This document shows positions 5,848 to 6,515 of a stretch of DNA of 6,515 bases, one piece after another. Each line of letters opens with the position of its first letter. The first letter of the stretch is position 1. Both the position numbers and the translations under genes were made by a program. The stretch is from an uncultured Acidimicrobiales bacterium (GTDB lineage: Bacteria > Actinomycetota > Acidimicrobiia > Acidimicrobiales > UBA10347): positions 1 to 6,515 of the forward strand of contig CALDGN010000141.1 of the NCBI GenBank assembly GCA_937942965.1, in the 5' to 3' direction. The notes beneath the pieces were generated by a model. It saw nothing but the letters and a program-made list of their open reading frames with translations, searched no databases and had not been told where the DNA came from.

Positions 5848-6515
5848 GCTGACTCCTCGGTCTCGTTGAGTGCCGCAGCCAAGGCCTCGGCCTCTTCGGG
5901 TTTCATGCCGTAGCTGTGATCGTCGTCGGGGAAGACACCGGCATGCACGTCGGCGACGAAGTCGGACAGCGCCTGGGTGGCGACTTCGTTGACATTGCCG
6001 TAGCGCTTGGCGAACTTCGGCTTAAACGTGTCGAACGCGCCAATCAGGTCGTAGGCATTGAGGAGCTGACAGCACGGTGACGAGCCCGCGCCGATCGAGA
6101 AGGTGAAGATGGACACCGCGTCGTCGACGGCCTTTCCGACTTCGCGTGGTACAGCTTCGACCTCCATGCCAATGGCGCCCGCTTCTTCGATCGCTCGGGC
6201 GTGATCGATGATCTCGAGCGCGTCTGCAGCGGTGCGGCCTTGGGTCTTGAAGCCGCCCATGCGATGCACCTGGTGCGGGATGAGTCCGACGTGGCCCATG
6301 ATCGGCACGCCTGCATCGGCGACCGCTCGGATGATCGAGAACTTGTCTCGTCCGCCTTGGAGCTTGAGTGCGTCGGTGCCGGACTCTTTCATCATGCGCA
6401 GTGCGTTGACGACGGCGATCTCTTCAGTGGCGTACGAGCCGTAGGGCATGGCCGTGATGCAGAACGTGTCGGGTGCGCCGCGGCGCACGGCCTTGGTGTG
6501 GTCGATCATCTGGTC
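5844..6515 (-). CDS. PanB-family (ketopantoate hydroxymethyltransferase-like) protein with altered metal site, N-terminus missing
   Basis: 223 residues and the stop are visible; the reading frame stays open to the right edge, so the true start is outside and the ATG at 6509 is internal. The fragment aligns almost without gaps to E. coli PanB from about residue 64: RRGAP (fragment 11-15), YGSYAT, ALKLQGG (49-55), GHVGLIPHQVHRMGGFKTQG (74-93), VEAVP (119-123), SIGAGSSPCCQ (140-150), FKPKFAKRYGNV (164-175). The Glu181 proton acceptor is kept (Glu120) and so is His136 (His75). The Mg2+ ligands Asp84 and Glu114 become Ala22 and Gln53; Asp45 would lie outside the window. The Asp-Gly of the IGAG loop becomes Cys-Cys (148-149). 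With two ligands gone, normal ketopantoate synthesis is unlikely. It overlaps the Rieske gene by 4 nt and precedes the lyase, pointing to a catabolic or biosynthetic step related to, but distinct from, pantothenate synthesis. A degenerate PanB is the alternative. Confidence 0.87.
   Translation of the reverse strand, partial: DQMIDHTKAVRRGAPDTFCITAMPYGSYATEEIAVVNALRMMKESGTDALKLQGGRDKFSIIRAVADAGVPIMGHVGLIPHQVHRMGGFKTQGRTAADALEIIDHARAIEEAGAIGMEVEAVPREVGKAVDDAVSIFTFSIGAGSSPCCQLLNAYDLIGAFDTFKPKFAKRYGNVNEVATQALSDFVADVHAGVFPDDDHSYGMKPEEAEALAAALNETEESA
5853..5858 (-). promoter_or_regulatory. Ribosome binding site GAGGAG for the Rieske oxygenase gene
   Basis: A strong GAGGAG lies inside the 3' end of the PanB-like gene, 5 nt before the Rieske ATG. 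It fixes the Rieske start at 5847 and shows that this overlapping gene can initiate efficiently by itself, besides coupling through the ATGA overlap. Confidence 0.7.

Noticed and set aside
5119..5913. Plus-strand open frame of 264 codons
   Set aside because: It is the mirror of the Rieske oxygenase gene, whose minus-strand product carries all iron-ligand motifs. High GC keeps antisense frames open.
6507..6509. ATG at 6509 as the start of the PanB-like gene
   Set aside because: The frame continues to the edge and the residues around it match an internal PanB segment (E. coli about 64 onward), so the gene is truncated by the window rather than short.
1..6515. Search for CRISPR arrays, tRNA genes, insertion sequences or attachment sites
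   Set aside because: No regularly spaced repeats, cloverleaf-like sequence, transposase motif or terminal inverted repeats were seen; nearly all of the sequence is accounted for by seven protein genes.

Overview
The window is high-GC DNA (about 60-65% G+C by eye) that is almost fully coding. GTG starts, 4-nt start/stop overlaps, a probable leaderless start and a CYP153-type P450 suggest an actinobacterium, perhaps a marine or soil lineage such as Acidimicrobiia. The taxonomy is inference; there is no rRNA or other marker gene here.

Layout from left to right. (1) Positions 1-752, minus strand: the N-terminal 250 residues of a CYP153-like cytochrome P450, cut by the left edge. (2) Positions 753-890: a divergent intergenic region with two inverted repeats. 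(3) Positions 891-1613, plus strand: a TSUP (TauE/SafE) membrane permease. (4) Positions 1635-2438, minus strand: a PhyH-like Fe(II)/2-oxoglutarate dioxygenase, convergent with the permease. (5) Positions 2439-2524: a short divergent promoter region with an 11-bp near-perfect direct repeat at a 21-bp period. (6) Positions 2525-3874, plus strand: a compact GMC flavoprotein oxidoreductase. (7) Positions 3905-6515, minus strand: a tightly overlapping three-gene operon. In order of transcription it holds a PanB (ketopantoate hydroxymethyltransferase) family protein cut by the right edge, a Rieske non-heme iron oxygenase, and a CitE/HpcH-type lyase. No gene-free stretch exceeds 300 bases.

Four of the seven genes are oxidative enzymes of four unrelated mechanisms (heme P450, 2-oxoglutarate dioxygenase, flavin GMC, Rieske oxygenase). 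Two more belong to C-C bond making or breaking families (PanB, CitE), and one is an anion permease. This looks like a catabolic or tailoring locus for an unidentified organic substrate. A plausible but unproven flow is hydroxylation or O-demethylation (P450, PhyH, Rieske), alcohol oxidation (GMC), then aldol or retro-aldol chemistry (PanB-like, CitE-like). No regulator, ferredoxin, ferredoxin reductase or CoA ligase is visible, so redox partners must lie elsewhere.

The most notable observation is that the PanB-family protein is probably not a pantothenate enzyme. Two of the three Mg2+ ligands of E. coli PanB are replaced (Asp84 to Ala, Glu114 to Gln), while the catalytic Glu181 equivalent is kept. 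Its gene overlaps the Rieske oxygenase gene, which in turn overlaps the lyase gene. This may be a repurposed PanB fold in an undescribed pathway.
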